From positions 1-49,566 of the forward strand of contig JALHRW010000014.1 in assembly GCA_022841245.1 (NCBI GenBank): a stretch of 49,566 bases of DNA, read 5' to 3'. Source of the DNA: Planctomycetota bacterium (lineage in GTDB: Bacteria > Planctomycetota > UBA11346). A model generated the notes under the pieces. The model was not told the DNA's origin, searched no databases, and saw only the letters and a list, made by a program, of their open reading frames with translations. The position numbers and the translations under genes were made by a program. Each line of letters begins with the position of its first letter. Positions within the stretch are counted from its first letter, which is position 1. This document shows, piece by piece, positions 1 to 7,356 of this stretch.

Positions 1-792
1 GCCCTGATGTCCGACCAGGACGCCGCGACCGGCCAGGTGGCCGCCTTGGGTGCGGCCGGCGCGGCCGGGGGCCCGCTCGTCACCCCGCCCCGGCAGCATC
101 GGCTCGCCGGCGGCGATGTCGCGCCGGGCGAGCGTGCCGACGAGCACGGCTGGATCGACCGCCGCCGCCAGGTTCAGGCGGGTCGCGGCCCGCACCTCGC
201 GGCGCACGTCCTGCGCGCCGATGATCGCGCCGCGGCCGAGAGCACGGGTCGCGACCGCTATCTCGACGTCGCGTTCGATGCGCAGCACGACCAGGCTGCG
301 GCCGCTCTCGCGACCGTCCTCGAGCGCGCGGACGCGGAAGGCGGTCTCGCCGAGGGCCTGCGGATCGAGCGCTTCCGCGACCAGCGTCGCACCCTCCGGC
401 ACGGTAAGCGCACCGCTGCAGCGCACCTGGATGATGCGCGTGCCGGTGACGGCGGCGGCGGCGGCGGCGAACAGCTCAGCGTCGCCGAACGTGCGCGCTC
501 GGCGTGCCACCGTGCCAGAACCAGTGATGCGCAGGGTGGCGGGTGCGGCGGCGCGGGTGGCGAGGGCGGTGACGACGCGCGCGTCGATCTGCACCGCGGT
601 CAAGGTCGGCAATTCGGCGACGGTGAGGGCGCGAAGGCGGTCGCAGATCTCGGCTTCGCCGCTGAGTTCGGCGACCTCGCCGAGCGTTGCGCGCGGACCG
701 GCCGCCCAGGTCTCGGCGCGGATCGCGATCGCGACCTCGCCGGAGGCCAGCAGGCCGGCAGACAGCAGCAGCGTCAGCAGCCGCAGGCTCAT
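1..792 (-). CDS. flgA: Flagellar P-ring assembly chaperone FlgA (partial, runs off left edge)
   Basis: Periplasmic chaperone for assembly of the flagellar P-ring around the rod. The frame opens at an ATG at 792 and stays open to base 1 (264 codons). It starts with a signal peptide (MSLRLLTLLLSAGLLASG). Near residues 175-230 lies an SAF-like segment with RALGRGAIIGAQDV and later GTLARRDIAAGEPML, the pattern expected in FlgA. It begins 5 bases after the flgG stop, so flgF-flgG-flgA read as one operon. The last ~30 codons before the edge are rich in Gly and Arg and do not resemble the usual FlgA C-terminus. The true end lies outside the window or a frameshift is present. The identification rests on the signal peptide, SAF pattern and position. 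Confidence 0.82.
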   Translation of the reverse strand, partial: MSLRLLTLLLSAGLLASGEVAIAIRAETWAAGPRATLGEVAELSGEAEICDRLRALTVAELPTLTAVQIDARVVTALATRAAAPATLRITGSGTVARRARTFGDAELFAAAAAAVTGTRIIQVRCSGALTVPEGATLVAEALDPQALGETAFRVRALEDGRESGRSLVVLRIERDVEIAVATRALGRGAIIGAQDVRREVRAATRLNLAAAVDPAVLVGTLARRDIAAGEPMLPGRGDERAPGRAGRTQGGHLAGRGVLVGHQG

Positions 793-797
793 GCCAG

Positions 798-1589
798 CTA
801 CCGGATCAGCTCATTGGCGGTGCGCATCATCTGGTCGGCCGTGGTGATGCTCTTGGAGTTCATCTCGTAGGCGCGCTGCGCCACGATCAGATTGATCAGC
901 TCGGTCACCGACTCGACGTTGGCCTTCTCCAGCGCGGCGCCACGCAGGGTGCCGAAGCCGGGATCGGTGGGGAAGCCGGAGGTCGGCGGACCGCTCGCTT
1001 CGCTCTCTTCGAAGAGGTTGCGGCCATTGGACAGCAGGCCGCTGTTGTTGCGGAAGCGCACCAGGGACAACTGGCCGACCGTGCTCTCGACGCCGTCGAT
1101 CTTGACCGTCACCGTGCCGTCGCCGGCGATCGAGATGTCGTTCTCGGCCACGCCGTCGGGGATGGTGAAAGCCGGTTCGAGATAGTAGCCGTCGGCGGTG
1201 ACCAGACGTCCGTCGGAGTCCATGCGCAGATCGCCCGCCCGGGTATAGGCGGTGGTCGCCCCGTCCGGCATCTGGATCTGGAAGAAGCCGTCGCCCTCGA
1301 TCGCGACGTCGAGCGGACGTCCGGTCGGCTCGATGTTGCCAGTGGTGAAGATGCGGGTGGTACCGCTGACCGTGACGCCGGTACCGACCTGGACGCCTGT
1401 CGGGTTGCGGCCCTGCTGGCCGGCGCGCGCGCCGGGCTGGGTCTTGATGTCGTAGTAGAGATCCTGGAAATCGGTCCGCTGGCGCTTGAAGCCGGTGGTG
1501 TTGATGTTGGCGATGTTGTTCGCCAGCAGGTCGACGTTGTACTGCTGAGCGGCCATTCCGGAGGCGGCGGTCCACAGGGCGCGAGGCAT
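798..1589 (-). CDS. flgG: Flagellar distal rod protein FlgG
   Basis: Structural subunit of the distal rod that links the basal body to the hook. The 263-residue product has the usual family length. The N-terminus is MPRALWTAASGM, followed by the rod/hook signature NNIANINTTGFKR near residue 25. The centre has the conserved GDGFFQI, and the C-terminus has the helix TELINLIVAQRAYEMNSK that coils with the N-terminus in the assembled rod. It follows flgF by 23 bases and precedes flgA by 5. An AAGGA ribosome-binding site lies 8 bases upstream of the ATG. Nothing looks unusual. Confidence 0.97.
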   Translation of the reverse strand: MPRALWTAASGMAAQQYNVDLLANNIANINTTGFKRQRTDFQDLYYDIKTQPGARAGQQGRNPTGVQVGTGVTVSGTTRIFTTGNIEPTGRPLDVAIEGDGFFQIQMPDGATTAYTRAGDLRMDSDGRLVTADGYYLEPAFTIPDGVAENDISIAGDGTVTVKIDGVESTVGQLSLVRFRNNSGLLSNGRNLFEESEASGPPTSGFPTDPGFGTLRGAALEKANVESVTELINLIVAQRAYEMNSKSITTADQMMRTANELIR

Positions 1590-1612
1590 GGTCGGTTCCT
1601 TTCTCTGCTAGG

Positions 1613-2374
1613 TCATCCGCGCAGGATGTCGCTGTAGCCTTCACCGGTGCGCGATTGCTCGGTGAGGGCTTTCTGGGCTGAGTCGTAGCGTCGCTGCAGC
1701 GTCACCATCTGAACGAGTTCATCGACCGGGTTGACGTTGCCGCGTTCGAGCTGGCCCTGATGGATGACCGCCTTGGTGTCGATCAGCGTCTGATCGGCGG
1801 GATCGAAGTAGATGCCGTTGGAGGGCGGCATGTCGTGCAGCTTGGCGACCGTGGTCACGCGCAGCTGGTCGATGGTCGTGCGGACCAGGCCTTCGGTGGA
1901 GCTCTGCTCAGTGGTGACCAGGCCGCTCTCCTCGATGACCACCCGGTCGACGTTCTCGGGGATGGTGATGGGTCCGCCCTGGCCCTGGACCAGATGACCT
2001 TCGCGGGTGGTCAAGCGGCCTTGCAGGTCGAGCTTGAAGTTGCCGTTACGTGTCAGCCAGGTCTTGCCCTGTCCGTCGCGCACGGTGAAGAAGCCATCGC
2101 CATGCAGCGCGAGATCGTAGGTGCCGCCAGTCGGGTCGCGCAGGCCGTCGGTGAACTCGGTGTAGCGACCGTCCGCCGTCACCCCCGCGCCGCCGTCGTG
2201 CTTGATTCCGCCGTTGCGCCCCTCGCCCGCGAGGATCTCGGCGAAGCCGACCCGGATCACGCCCTCGCGGCGATAGCCGGGGGTCTGGGCATGTGCGATG
2301 TTGCGCGCCGTGCTTTCGAGCATCTTGGTCTCGGTGACCATGGCGCTGGCGGCGGCGTATATGCCCTTGGGCAT
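1613..2374 (-). CDS. flgF: Flagellar proximal rod protein FlgF
   Basis: Rod subunit proximal to FlgG. The 253-residue product starts MPKGIYAAASAM and carries the N-terminal rod motif as ARNIAHAQTPGYRRE, a variant of the usual NNxANxxTxGYK pattern. GDGFFTV lies in the middle and VDELVQMVTLQRRYDS at the C-terminus. FlgG is the next gene, and the order flgF-flgG-flgA is common outside Enterobacteria. FlgF and the related FlhO/FlgG-type proteins are hard to separate by eye. The shorter length and the position before flgG favour flgF. It is the first gene of the operon visible here. Confidence 0.9.
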   Translation of the reverse strand: MPKGIYAAASAMVTETKMLESTARNIAHAQTPGYRREGVIRVGFAEILAGEGRNGGIKHDGGAGVTADGRYTEFTDGLRDPTGGTYDLALHGDGFFTVRDGQGKTWLTRNGNFKLDLQGRLTTREGHLVQGQGGPITIPENVDRVVIEESGLVTTEQSSTEGLVRTTIDQLRVTTVAKLHDMPPSNGIYFDPADQTLIDTKAVIHQGQLERGNVNPVDELVQMVTLQRRYDSAQKALTEQSRTGEGYSDILRG

Positions 2375-2665
2375 CGCTGGCTCCGTGTGGCGATCCGCGA
2401 CATGCGGGGACGCTGCGGGTCCTTAACGCGCAGGTGATGCCAATGCCGCCACGCGGCGCCGCAACTCCTTGGTAGGACTACGTCCCAGCCCGACCACCGG
2501 CGGGCCGAAGGTCAGGCATGCCCGCCGCCGCTCCCGCCACCACGACTGCTGCGCTGGTACCCGATCCGTCGGTCCGCGTCCTCCGCCGACGGCACGATTG
2601 CATGGCGACGCCTGCAGCTGGCCTGACCGCGCGGAGCGCAACGCTGCACGCCTCCCGGAGCTACC
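2375..2665. other. Divergent intergenic region flgF / SGNH hydrolase
   Basis: These 291 bases separate the flgF start (minus) from the SGNH hydrolase start (plus) and should hold promoters for both. No convincing sigma-70 or sigma-54 box could be read. The one notable element is a 23-base sequence at 2464-2486 that recurs with three mismatches at 41441-41463. An open minus-strand frame crosses the region but has no family likeness and is treated as chance. Confidence 0.5.
2464..2486. repeat. Dispersed 23-bp repeat, copy A
   Basis: The sequence matches 41441-41463 at 20 of 23 positions, with differences at repeat positions 7, 10 and 11. The core GGACTACGTCCC is identical and contains a short imperfect palindrome (GGAC-TAC-GTCC). 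This copy is intergenic; the other is in frame inside a coding sequence. A REP-like or mobile short element is possible. No terminal repeat or target duplication can be seen. Confidence 0.45.
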
Positions 2666-3751
2666 ATGCCCAACGCCGCCGATAGCGCCCCCGAACGCCT
2701 CGACCCCAACTTCGCCGTCACCCAGCCGGGCAGCGATCTGCTGTGGTACGACGCGCGCACCCTCGGCCTGCGCGGCCAGGGTTGGCAGGACGGGCTGGGC
2801 CAGCCTTTCGCCCGCCTGCCGGCCCGCGCCGAGCAGACCGTGCGACCCGAGGTGTGGAGTCTGGCCCAGCACAGCGCCGGCCTGGAGATCCGCTTCGTCT
2901 CCGACGCTCGGGAAATCAGCGCTCGCTGGACGGTGCGCAATCCCAACCTGGCGATGGACCACATGCCGGCCACCGGGGTCAGCGGCCTCGACCTCTACGT
3001 CGACTTCGCCGGCAGCTGGCGCTGGCTGGGGGTCGGCCGGCCGAACCAGAGCCCGACCAACCAGGGTCGCCTGATCGGCGACATCCCGGCCCAGGGGCTG
3101 CGCTCGTACCGCCTCTACCTGCCGCTCTACAACGGACTCGAATCGCTGCAGCTCGGCGTGCCGAAGGGCGCTGTCCTCGCCCCAGCCGCTCCTGAAAAGG
3201 CCCGCCCGGTGGTGGTCTACGGCTCGTCGATCGTGCAGGGCGGCTGCGCCTCGCGCCCAGGCATGGCCTACCCGGCGATCCTCGGCCGGCAGCTGGGCGT
3301 ACCGATGATCAACCTCGGCTTCTCCGGCAATGGCCGGGCCGAGCCCGAGGTCGCCAGCCTGGTCGCCGAACTCGACGCCGCGGTCTTCGTCCTCGACCCG
3401 CTGCCCAATCTCAGCGCCGAACAGGTTAGCGAGCGCATCCCGCCCTTCGTCGCCGCCCTGCGCGCCCGCCACCCGCACACCCCGATCGTGCTGGTCGGCA
3501 ACATCACCTACCTGCAACGCGTGCTGCAGCCGCCAGGCAGCGATCCCGGCGACAAGAACGCCGTGCTCCGCCCGATCGCACAGCGGCTGATGGCTGCGGA
3601 TCCGCTGATCTTCCACGTCCCCGGCGAGGCGCTCTACGGCGACGACAACGAGGCGACGGTCGACGGCGTCCACGCCACCGACCTCGGCTTCTCCCGCATG
3701 GCGGCGGCGATCCGGCCGGTGCTAGCGCTTGCGCTGAACGCCGTGCGCTAG
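2666..3751 (+). CDS. SGNH/GDSL-type hydrolase with N-terminal beta-sandwich
   Basis: Probable esterase or carbohydrate deacetylase, 361 residues. Residues ~1-170 look like the beta-rich domain found in front of SsfX3/SGNH-like hydrolases. The catalytic part follows: a GDSL-like block I at VVYGSSIVQGG (nucleophile in GSS), block II glycine in LGFSGNGR, an Asn in LVGNITY (block III), and the Asp-x-x-His block V in DGVHATDLG. No signal peptide is visible, so it is probably cytoplasmic. The ATG at 2666 has GGAG five bases upstream. An inverted repeat (3721-3728 with 3745-3752) spans the stop codon and might act as a weak terminator. The substrate cannot be read from the sequence. Confidence 0.85.
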   Translation: MPNAADSAPERLDPNFAVTQPGSDLLWYDARTLGLRGQGWQDGLGQPFARLPARAEQTVRPEVWSLAQHSAGLEIRFVSDAREISARWTVRNPNLAMDHMPATGVSGLDLYVDFAGSWRWLGVGRPNQSPTNQGRLIGDIPAQGLRSYRLYLPLYNGLESLQLGVPKGAVLAPAAPEKARPVVVYGSSIVQGGCASRPGMAYPAILGRQLGVPMINLGFSGNGRAEPEVASLVAELDAAVFVLDPLPNLSAEQVSERIPPFVAALRARHPHTPIVLVGNITYLQRVLQPPGSDPGDKNAVLRPIAQRLMAADPLIFHVPGEALYGDDNEATVDGVHATDLGFSRMAAAIRPVLALALNAVR

Positions 3752-3793
3752 CGGTTTGCGCTGGAGGCCTGCGCGCGGGCTAGCGAACGCGGC

Positions 3794-6700
3794 TCACCAT
3801 TCGAGGATCACGGCGCTGGTGCTGGTCGGCGCATCATCAGGCACCAGCTGGGCCTCCCGGCCCGGCCCGGACATGCGATAGCCGGCCGCCTGCAGGCTCT
3901 GCGGCCCACGGCGCATCCAGCGCATCGGATCCGAAGGGACGTGCTCTTCGTCCCAGACAGGCGGGCGGCGCCCGCTGCGATCGGCGGTCAACCCGAGCCA
4001 GAACCACGCCGGCATCTCACGCATCTCACGCAAGGCGCGTAGATCCTCGGCATCCTGCGGGCACGGCAGATGGGCGCCGGCCTCTCGCGCCAGCGCCCGT
4101 GCCTGGGCCACCGGCAGTTCGAGACCGAGGATGAGCCGCGGACTGCTCCCGACCGTCGCCGCCATGGCGCGCAGCCGACGCCAGTCCTTGGCGCGGAGGG
4201 CCACCTGGGCGCGCAAGCGGTTGATCAGCGCCGCCGGATGATGCAGGCGTTCGAGCTGGTCGACAAACGCGTCGAGCTCAGCCGGCCGGACCTGCACATC
4301 CCAGATCACGATGTCACGCAAGCCGATGATCGAAAGGACCGGGGCGAGGTCGGTCACCGGGGTCCCGCTGACGTCCAGCCGGCTCATGGTCACGCCGGCG
4401 AACGGCGTCAGATCCCTGACCTTGGTCCGGGCCAGCCCGATCGAGGCGATGCCAAGCTCGGCGATCGGAGCGATGTCCTCGACCGCCGTGCCATCGAGCA
4501 GCAGCCGGGCCTGAGCGGTGAAGGCGATGCGGCGCAGGTCCTCAAGCGAGCGCAACGGAGTGCCGCCGAGGTCGAGGACGGCGAGGGTGGCGCCCTTGAG
4601 GTCCGCCGGCCTGGAGAAGGCCGAGTCGCGCAGATGCAGATGGCGGAGCGTGGCGAACGGCAAGGTGGTCAGATCCTCCACTGGGCAGCCATCGAGGCGG
4701 ATGGTGACCAGGGCGGTGCGGGCCAGCGCCGACACATCCGTAATCTTGCAGCGCGACAAGTCGATCGTCGCAAGCTGCTGTGGCAGCGGCGGAATCGCTG
4801 TCACCAGGGTGTCAGCCAAGCGCAGGTCGGTGAGCCGGGCGCAACCCGTGAGAGGCGCGACATCCACCACCGGGTTGCCGCTGAGATCGAGTTCCGCCAA
4901 CGGCAGGCCGGCGAGCGGAGCGAGATCGACAACGCGGTTGCCGGCAAGCTGCAGCACGCGCAGATGCGAACCAGCCAGGGCGGCCACGCTGCCGATGCGG
5001 TTGCCGGCCAGGTTCAGCACCGACAGCGGCATGCCCTTGAGCACCGCGATGTCGGCGACCTGGTTGCCGGTCAGATCGAGATGCACCAGGGGCATGCCGG
5101 AGAGCGGCGCCAGATCCTCGATGCTGTTGCCGGAGAGGTCGAGGCTCGACAGCTTCATGCCAGCCAGGGCGGCGATGCTGCGCAAGCCGAGATCGGAGAG
5201 GTCGAGGTGCGAGATCTGCGGGCTCTGCTTGAGCAAGTCGAGCAGCACCACGGTCACGTGCTCGGGTATGCCAGTCAGACGCTGTTCGAGCAGCGCGAGG
5301 GCGCAGCGCTCCTCGGGGTGCCGGGCCTGCACGGTCTGGGCCAGGCTCAGGGCCCCCTGCCAGTCCTGGCGACGCCACCGGCACACCGCCTCCGCCTGCA
5401 TGACATCGAAGAGCAGCGGCGAGGCGGCCAGCTGCGAGGAGGCGCGGGTGAAAAGCCGGCTGCGTTGCCCGTCATGCTCGGGCAGGAGGCTGGCCATCAG
5501 GTGGGCCTTCACCATCGCGAGGTCGCTGTCACGGCCGGGCGGCAGTCGCCGCAGCAATTCGCCGAAGGCTGCCAGGGCATCGGCGTGGTGGCCGCTTTCG
5601 GCCAGGGCGTCGGCGGTGGCCAACGGCCCGGAGTCAGGAGCACGAAGGGGCTTCTCGACCCGGATGCGGTGGATGCGCACGGCGTTCCAGGCGCGCAGCG
5701 CCAGCCAGCGCGAACGGCTGTCGCCGATCGGGATGATGCTGCGCAGGCGGTAGACCTCGCGTCCATCGACCAGCAGCCGCAGCAGGTCGCCACGCTTCTC
5801 GATCGCGAGGGAGTAGCGCGTCCCGGGCTGGAAGGGCACGCTCACCGGCGAGGGCCGCTGCGGCGAGCCCGCGACCGGGCTGGCCGAGATGAAGGTCTGG
5901 GCACCATCGGCTCCACCGAACTGGCAGGAGTATCCGGGCGGAGTCATCGACGGAGACGGCAAGTTCTGGCGCGGAATGCCGAGCATCAGCTCAAGGCCGT
6001 CGATGCGCTCCTGCCAGGTGGCGTCAATGGTGATGCGGACGTCGCCTCGGCCATCGACCCCCTCCATCCACACCATGCGGCCCGGCGGCGGGGCGAACGA
6101 GGTCGCGTCCGGCGTCGGCACCTGCGTCGCCGCGTCGACATCGGTGGTGGTGCTGACCAGTCCGGTCAGCTGCCGGCCTGGCGACGGCTCCCATTCGGCG
6201 ACGCCCTGCCAGATGCTGCTGCGCAGGTGCGGCAACCACCACACCGAAGAGGCCGCTGCGACGAGCGCGACGGCGATGGTGATGACTGCGCCAGCGCGCA
6301 GCAGCCAGCTGCGCCGCTGACGGTGGTGCAGGCGGCGGAATTCCGCTGTCACCGCCAGCTGCGCCGGCGCTTCGCCGTCGAGGTCGCCGGCCTCGGCGCT
6401 GCCGAGCGCCTGCACCGCGTCGGTGGCCTGCAAGCCGTCTCGAGCGGCGGGATTGTCCGGCCACAGCGCAAGCGCCGAGCGGAAGCCGGTTGAGGCGGCG
6501 GCGATGCCTTCGCCGGCGGCCTGCTGTCCTACCAACATGCCCTCTGCCTGCATGGTGATGGCGACGCTCTCAACACGGCGCAGCCACAGGCCGACAGCGG
6601 CGGAGAACTGCAGTACGTCTGGCCAGCGCTCGCTGCGCTCTGGCGCCATGGCGCGGCGCGCCGCCGCAAGCAGGTCGGGGGGCACCCACTGCCGGACCTC

Positions 6701-7159
6701 CTGCGGCAGCGGGTCAATGTCGCCGCTGCGCTTGCGCTTCCAGAAGCGCGTCAGGTTCTCCTCGACGACCAGCGCCGAACGCAGCGTGAGCAGCTCCCAG
6801 AGGATGGCGCCGAGGGCGTAGACATCGCTGAGCGCATCGGCACCAGCGCCGCCGATGCGCTCAGGGGCAAGGTACGAGGCGGCGGCCGGCGACGGATCGG
6901 CGGGACCCTCCCAGCCGTCGAGCTCGACGCCGCCAAGGGCGTTGATCAGCACGCGTTGCGGACGGAGGTCGTTGTGGAAGACGCCGCGCGCGTGCGCCAC
7001 AGCGAGCAGTTCGGCGATGCGGCGGATCAGGACAATGCGATCGGTAAAGCCGGCGATGGCCTCCGGGGGCTGACCGCTGCGCGCCGCAGCAATCAGATCG
7101 GCGAGCGGGACGCTCGGTCTCGTGGGCGCATCGCTGAGCTCAAAGCTGTCCTGGACCAT
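3794..7159 (-). CDS. Pseudokinase-LRR-lectin-like membrane protein (N-lobe missing)
   Basis: The product is 1121 residues from the ATG at 7159; an in-frame ATG at 7267 adds 36 residues with no family likeness. Residues ~15-190 match only the C-lobe of the kinase paralogue at 7357. There is no glycine loop and no VAIK lysine. HRDLKPxN has become HNDLRPQR (62-69), DWG has become DGW (81-83), and the APE motif is kept (98-100). A membrane helix at ~287-308 follows. Then come a beta-sandwich-like extracellular segment (~360-505), helical repeats (~515-640), about a dozen SDS22-like leucine-rich repeats (~649-955) and a C-type-lectin-like end (~1020-1121). Loss of the ATP-binding lobe and the metal-binding Asn argues strongly against catalysis. 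A receptor or scaffold role is inference. Confidence 0.85.
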   Translation of the reverse strand: MVQDSFELSDAPTRPSVPLADLIAAARSGQPPEAIAGFTDRIVLIRRIAELLAVAHARGVFHNDLRPQRVLINALGGVELDGWEGPADPSPAAASYLAPERIGGAGADALSDVYALGAILWELLTLRSALVVEENLTRFWKRKRSGDIDPLPQEVRQWVPPDLLAAARRAMAPERSERWPDVLQFSAAVGLWLRRVESVAITMQAEGMLVGQQAAGEGIAAASTGFRSALALWPDNPAARDGLQATDAVQALGSAEAGDLDGEAPAQLAVTAEFRRLHHRQRRSWLLRAGAVITIAVALVAAASSVWWLPHLRSSIWQGVAEWEPSPGRQLTGLVSTTTDVDAATQVPTPDATSFAPPPGRMVWMEGVDGRGDVRITIDATWQERIDGLELMLGIPRQNLPSPSMTPPGYSCQFGGADGAQTFISASPVAGSPQRPSPVSVPFQPGTRYSLAIEKRGDLLRLLVDGREVYRLRSIIPIGDSRSRWLALRAWNAVRIHRIRVEKPLRAPDSGPLATADALAESGHHADALAAFGELLRRLPPGRDSDLAMVKAHLMASLLPEHDGQRSRLFTRASSQLAASPLLFDVMQAEAVCRWRRQDWQGALSLAQTVQARHPEERCALALLEQRLTGIPEHVTVVLLDLLKQSPQISHLDLSDLGLRSIAALAGMKLSSLDLSGNSIEDLAPLSGMPLVHLDLTGNQVADIAVLKGMPLSVLNLAGNRIGSVAALAGSHLRVLQLAGNRVVDLAPLAGLPLAELDLSGNPVVDVAPLTGCARLTDLRLADTLVTAIPPLPQQLATIDLSRCKITDVSALARTALVTIRLDGCPVEDLTTLPFATLRHLHLRDSAFSRPADLKGATLAVLDLGGTPLRSLEDLRRIAFTAQARLLLDGTAVEDIAPIAELGIASIGLARTKVRDLTPFAGVTMSRLDVSGTPVTDLAPVLSIIGLRDIVIWDVQVRPAELDAFVDQLERLHHPAALINRLRAQVALRAKDWRRLRAMAATVGSSPRLILGLELPVAQARALAREAGAHLPCPQDAEDLRALREMREMPAWFWLGLTADRSGRRPPVWDEEHVPSDPMRWMRRGPQSLQAAGYRMSGPGREAQLVPDDAPTSTSAVILEW

Positions 7160-7356
7160 GGCTCCACCGTAGACGCGGGCCGCCCTTTGGCTACTGGAAC
7201 ATGACCTCCTGCGGCAGGAAATGCCGTTATTTTTCAACAAGCGGCGATGTTGATCAGGATCGGACATCGCCTGATCAGACTTGGGGGGGGGCGCTCAGCT
7301 GAGCTGTCTGAGGAAATGCACTTCACCCAGATGGGTGATGTCGTTAACCTCATGTG
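7160..7356. promoter_or_regulatory. Divergent regulatory region between the kinase paralogues
   Basis: The region is unusually rich in symmetric elements. An 8-bp inverted repeat TGATCAGG/CCTGATCA lies at 7251-7258 and 7270-7277. A run of nine G lies at 7283-7291. A perfect 12-bp palindrome, GCTCAGCTGAGC, lies at 7293-7304. A TCACCC/GGGTGA hairpin lies at 7323-7338. On the minus strand a strong Shine-Dalgarno (AGGAGGTC) stands directly before ATG at 7202, but that frame reads only MFQ-stop. Promoter boxes could not be assigned. The symmetry suggests operator sites. Confidence 0.45.

Noticed and set aside
2375-2665. Sigma-54-like TTGGCATCACCTGCG before flgF
   Set aside because: The GG and GC elements are eight bases apart instead of the required ten, so it is not a -24/-12 promoter.
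4070-6493. Long open plus-strand frame (about 800 codons) opposite the pseudokinase gene
   Set aside because: Its product is rich in Gln, Arg, Gly and Asp repeats mirroring the LRR gene on the other strand. It is an antisense shadow of GC-rich coding DNA.
7202-7267. N-terminal extension of the pseudokinase from ATG 7267
   Set aside because: The extra 36 residues are Ser/Arg-rich, without kinase N-lobe likeness and without a ribosome-binding site. ATG 7159 is preferred.
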